Of a stretch of DNA of 64,000 nucleotides, positions 59,287 through 64,000 are shown one piece after another. Source of the stretch: Halichondria panicea. Taxonomy: Eukaryota > Porifera > Demospongiae > Suberitida > Halichondriidae. The notes below the pieces were generated by a model that had not been told where the DNA came from, searched no databases, and saw nothing but the letters and a program-made list of their open reading frames with translations. Position numbers and translations under genes: made by a program. The DNA lies in the NCBI RefSeq assembly GCF_963675165.1, contig NC_087377.1, forward strand, positions 2,588,824 to 2,652,823, written 5' to 3'. The stretch's first letter is position 1. Each line of letters opens with the position of its first letter.

Positions 59287-60820
59287 CAGAGATACAAAAG
59301 AAAGGGGATTGGAAACGACCGCCCACGCCCTATGTAAAAGGACTGACATCCGGTGAAGCCAGAGATACAAAAGAAAGGGGATTGGAAACGACCGCCCACG
59401 CCCTATGTAAAAGGACTGACATCCGGTGAAGCACTCCGTGTAATTATTGCGCTCGCAAATAATTACATGGAAAAGTTTTATATCCCTGGTTTCTAGCTCT
59501 CCTATCCACTAGAGATCACTCAGGGCCTGGGAGATACTTGAGAGAAGTAAGCTTATACCACTGACAAGCTCTAAGTCCGTTGTCTTTACTCTGTTTCCAA
59601 TTTTTTTGAGTTTAGCTTGAATTACTCTATGTCAACTTTTCTCTGTCCCTCCTGTGAAGTCAAAACAGCAAAGGACATTGCTTGACTTGGTTATTATGTA
59701 TCTAAGTGCTACATAGAATGGCTTCATGCTATAGATAAGCTGTACTGTTCATAAACGTTTGCAGTATAGTCCTTCAAACTGCTTTAGTATACTTTTAGAC
59801 ACGCCACGGGCCTGTCCCTCCTACGACTTCATAGTAAAGGCTATTTCTTCTTGCATAGCATTTATTTGTCTAGTAATAGTGGCTGCATGGCTTAGTCGAC
59901 TTTTTAGAGCTAAATTCTCTTTACTTTTTAGAAAAATTAACATTAAAAATGATCAATTTCACTGTTTCTATGTACAGCACATTGTAGAGCAGTCAAGACT
60001 GGTAATGAGCATGCTGACTATAAATATAATCCTTTGTAGTTTTAGCCACGCCCTATAACGCGGAATGCTTCACACAAAAATTTCGAAAAAATTTCGTTTC
60101 CAATCCCCTTTCTTTTGTATCTCTGGTGAAGCACTCCGTGTAATTATTGCGCTCGCAAATAATTACATGGAGGACTGCGCTATCCCTGGTTTCTAGCTCT
60201 CCTATCCACTAGAGATCACTCAGGGCCTGGGAGATACTTGAGAGAAGTAAGCTTATACCACTGACAAGCTCTAAGTCCGTTGTCTTTACTCTGTTTCCAA
60301 TTTTTTTGAGTTTAGCTTGAATTACTCTATGTCAACTTTTCTCTGTCCCTCCTGTGAAGTCAAAACAGCAAAGGACATTGCTTGACTTGGTTATTATGTA
60401 TCTAAGTGCTACATAGAATGGCTTTATGCTATAAACAAGCTGTACTGTTCATAAACGTTTGCAGTATAGTCCTTCAAACTGCTTTAGTATACTTTTAGAC
60501 ACACCACGGGCCTGTCCCTCCTACGACTTCATAGTAAAGGCTATTTCTTCTTGCATAGCATTTATTTGTCTAGTAATAGTGGCTGCATGGCTTAGTCGAC
60601 TTTTTAGAGCTAAATTCTCTTTACTTTTTAGAAAAATCAACATTAAAAATGATCAATTTCACTGTTTCTACACATAGTAGAGCAGTCAAGACAGGTAATG
60701 AGCATGCTGACTATAAATATAATCCTTTGTAGTTTTAGCCACGCCCTATAACGCGGAATGCTTCACGCAAAAATTTCGAAAAAATTTCGTTTCCAATCCC
60801 CTTTCTTTTGTATCTCTGAT
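59287..60820. mobile_element. tandemly duplicated TIR element, copy 2
   Basis: Same as 27057-28590; one C to T change at 59938 in the first body only. Confidence 0.85.
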
Positions 60821-61660
60821 ATAATATACATCAGCTGCTCCAATGTTGGAGTAAGTCTGTCAGCTATTTCCTCTCACCCAATAATTTTCACTTAATTTCT
60901 TTTGTGCATAGCTGTAAAGTTCACATAATAATAATAAAAAATAATAAATTACAAAGAGTTTTACTAACAAATTTACTATTGAATCCACCCACGCCCAAAC
61001 AGTGGTTACCAGGCCCTCTAGTGAGAGGGGCTGGGACTGAGGCTAAGCTAGATCTAGCTACAGTTGGTGGCTAGCTAGCTAGCTAGACGTAATAGCAAGG
61101 TTTGTAGATCCAGTAACTGATGCAAAGGAGAAGGAGATAAGATCTAAAGCTATCTGGACTGACTGGGCATGTTCTCGACTTATTTCTCCTGCTGACCAAC
61201 AGTCCCGATCCCACTACTGGATATGCCTCCAGCTGATCTGGCTTACTGGCCGGATGGGAAACTTTGTGCGCAAACTATATGGCAATGAGTATCTGGTTTG
61301 CTCTTTTGGAAAGCTATGATATTCGAAGCACCTTTGATAAACGATTATATGGATCTGGCTTAGGTACAGGTGTACATACATCTTCGAAACAAGCTGAGCC
61401 TATTTCTCCAGACGAAAAAGCGATGCTATGGTCAAGTCAGCAATTTGGTACACATGAAACAAGTCGAAACAATAACATTCAACTTTCTAATACTTTTCAG
61501 CTTTGCTTGTGTACATATTCAATCTGCTTGTATTATTATTATAATTATGATGACATTCAGATTCAATCTGCTTAAAGCACACTTAATTAAGTGTGGATTA
61601 AGTTATGTAATCCATGGTCACCTGACTACTTTCAGATAAGCTGATTGGCTGGAGATCATT
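60821..61660. other. no gene recognised (copy of 28591-29430)
   Basis: Same as the first copy; short frames without recognisable domains. Confidence 0.5.
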
Positions 61661-61786
61661 AGCCTCGAATCCAGGCCGATTAAAATACGGCCTGGTACCT
61701 ATTGCATGTGTAATTAATTATAGGCGTGGCCGTCCACGCCCATGTACTATCTGAAGCTTTTATAGCCTAGCTAGCTAGCTAGCTGT

Positions 61787-62205
61787 GGCCTTCTCTATGG
61801 TGTTGTGTTGAGAAGGCTTGCACACGAAGCCAAAAGAGGCTCTCATCTACCTCTATGATGGTTGGATGGTCGTGATGTTTTGAACTGGGTTTCTGACAGA
61901 CTATGGCAAGTCTTTGACTTTGTGCTTCCAACTGCAACCATAGGACCATTGTAGAGGTAGATGTGAGCCTCTTCTGGTTTCATAATAGTGTGCAAACCTT
62001 CTCGACAACACAATAGAGAATATAAGCCACAGCTTCACAGGAGAGAGAGTTTAAAGTGTTTCTGACAGACTATGGCAAGTCTTTGACTTTGTGCTTCCAA
62101 CTGCCACCATAGGACCATCGTAGAGAGCCTCTTCTGGCTTTAGACAAGTGTGTAAGCCTTCTTGACAACACAATAGAGGGCATAAAGCCACAGGAGACAA
62201 GTATT
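61787..62205. repeat. direct and inverted repeat block, copy 2
   Basis: Same as 29557-29975. Confidence 0.8.
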
Positions 62206-62394
62206 TGTTAAAAATAATACGGAAAGAACTAGTAAACAAACTAGTTTACGGTATAATTTTACAAAGGTTTACTAACGTGAACGAATTCCCCAGATTCTGG
62301 GGAACTCAGTTTGCGCATGTGCACATCACCCATGCAATAGAGACCAGGCCGTATTTTAATCGGCCTGGTCTCGAGACTAGGAGATCATGTGACA

Positions 62395-62984
62395 GCACTA
62401 AGTTATGGTTAAAAGCAGAGGAGGTACGACACGCGGTTAAGCTCACGTGGCTGCTATTTCTTGATTGAAGGCAAGAAAGACAAAGAAGTCGTTAAAAATG
62501 CATTCCAATGACGACATTCAACTGGTGGCAAGTAAGCGCCATAAAGAGACAAGTTTAGAGCATAAAACTCAGTGAATTTGTTGCTGGCTAGTAGCTAGAG
62601 TTTTACAAGTAGAGATTAGATTTGTTGTAAGAACCAAGGCTCAGATGTTTGCAGTGATCCTATCCTGAATGCAGGCACAGAATACTTATTGAATACTCTA
62701 AAACAGAATTACACTAAAAACAATAATATCTCAAAATCTAAGTGGTGGTTGAAACTGGTTGAAAAGCTATTTCACATCAGTATAAGCCCAGCAATCAACA
62801 ATCCTGATCTTAGAAACGTCAAGTGTATTTTTTGAAAGATACACGCCAAACCAAATCCACTATCAAAGTACACAGTCTTGAATGATATTATTCATGCACA
62901 AGTTAATGAGATTCATAATCCTTTTAGCTGGTCATGTGACCGTGTCGTACGTACCTCCTCTGGGTTAATTAAAAGATTAACATT
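62395..62984. mobile_element. 580-base imperfect-TIR element, copy 2
   Basis: Same as 30165-30750 but with four extra bases (TTAA context) near 62969. Confidence 0.6.
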
Positions 62985-63077
62985 TGCCAACTGCCAACTA
63001 CCAACTGGAGTAGCACTCAGGGCCACCGTACGAGGCTGATCTGCAGCTCAGCTAGCGCTATCGGGAGTACATGCACC

Positions 63078-63791
63078 ATGGACCCAAGTCAACAAGACTC
63101 TGAGCTACAGTAAGTATAACGGTGTCATTACACTATAAAAGTTGCAGATTTATTTGTAACCTTCTGGCAGAAGTTCTGCGCTGCACGTACGTATATTCTT
63201 CAAGTAAGTAGGTCTATGTGACTGAGTGACACCCTACCTATATCTACTACCGGTATTTTTGGACATATTTGTGTACAGTGCTCAAAAGAAGCTAGCCAAG
63301 GACTTATCTGAGGCTGTAGTCAACTATGATGTCATTAAAGTGAGATCTTTGTTGGGAAAGGGGGCGGATCCTAACCACCAGCTCTACTGGAGTGACGAGT
63401 GGGCGGAGCTGCCTCCATTACACTTTGCTTGTCAGAAGGGCAACCTTGAGATTGTGAAGATACTTGCTACCCATGGAGCTCATATTGATAAAGGTGATGG
63501 GAAGCTGAACAGAGTTCCACTGCACTATGCATCCAGGAGGGTTGAGGTGGTGAAATACCTGATCCAAGAGCTCAAATGTAGCACTGGTAAGTAATCAATT
63601 TTGTGTCTTCAGTTGGCAAATAATTGTTTCCTTGAGCTCAATCAGTTACATAATTAGTCTGTTCCCAACTTCCTATGCATGCACAACAGATTTGAGGGAT
63701 AAACGCAGCAGGACTCTTCTTCACTTGGCTTGTATCGAGGGAAGTAGAGACGTGATACAGTATCTGGTGGAGGAGCTGAAGATGGATGTTG
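63078..63791 (+). CDS. ankyrin gene 1, first three exons (cut by window end)
   Basis: Exons 63078-63109, 63279-63586 and 63690-63791 encode the start MDPSQQDSELQ and the first ankyrin repeats. The only coding change seen against 30844 onward is synonymous (AGA to AGG at 63712). Exon 4 would lie past base 64000. Confidence 0.75.
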
Positions 63792-64000
63792 GTGAGTTTA
63801 ATTAACTGTTACTATAATTATAGTCTTGGTTGAATGTTCTAATGCACGTATATACCCTGATCTCCTATATACACTGTAATTTATAACAGTATGTCATTGC
63901 TGTCCAGTTGATTAGACAACTGGCATATTAATGAGATTACCACTATCGATATTTTGCGGGTGAAAAATGAATCTAACTATTGCGTTCTGGCAAGGATCAT

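Larger units (their letters stand above)
32227..64000. repeat. 32.2 kb tandem repeat, copy 2 (cut by window end)
   Basis: This repeats bases 1 to about 31769. Substitutions noted (copy 1/copy 2): 23865/56095, 24743/56973, 27708/59938, 30105/62335, 30110/62340, 30895/63129, 31440/63674 and 31478/63712. Translations of every open frame in the first 22 kb are identical between copies. Either a very recent duplication or gene conversion, or an assembly or haplotype artefact, could explain this. Confidence 0.97.

Overview
The window is eukaryotic, AT-rich, animal-type DNA. Genes are split by short GT-AG introns (about 60 to 900 bases), mostly in matching phases, and are surrounded by microsatellites, fold-back elements and inverted-repeat DNA transposons. 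Families of small ankyrin-repeat and Death-domain genes, together with the local word use (many TGCATGCA and ATAATTAT runs), suggest an early-branching metazoan, most likely a demosponge. This is an inference; no sequence marker in the window proves it.

The dominant feature is one near-perfect tandem duplication. Bases 1-32226 are repeated from 32227 to the end (64000), where the window stops about 450 bases short of a second full period. I noticed only nine base differences, all in the last quarter of the unit, plus a handful of small indels, several of them in simple repeats. Every element in the first half therefore has a twin about 32.23 kb downstream. The window covers less than two periods, so the true ends and the copy number cannot be seen.

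Each period contains an older, diverged segmental duplication of about 8.6 kb spacing (segment a about 1640-9530, segment b about 10262-19530). Each segment holds, in order: a small Death-domain gene (+), an ankyrin gene with a basic nuclear-signal-like stretch, a cysteine-rich zinc-ribbon-like module and a probable long Ser/Thr-rich tail exon (+), and a convergent glycoside-hydrolase-like gene (-). In segment b the hydrolase gene is intact: eight exons that I could join in frame to a 735-residue secreted protein. In segment a it is a 5'-truncated relic. A third ankyrin gene without Death domain or tail lies at the end of the unit and runs across the junction between the two tandem copies, open throughout (30844-33270).

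The rest of the unit (about 22.1-30.8 kb) has no gene I recognise. It holds 3' ends of two non-LTR retrotransposons, several TIR elements (one nested inside another), a 700-base tandem duplication of a TIR element, a heptamer satellite arranged as a fold-back, and minisatellites. The Death-domain, ankyrin and zinc-ribbon products look like intracellular adaptor or nuclear regulators. The hydrolase carries a signal peptide and should be secreted or lysosomal. No direct functional link between the two sets is visible beyond co-duplication.
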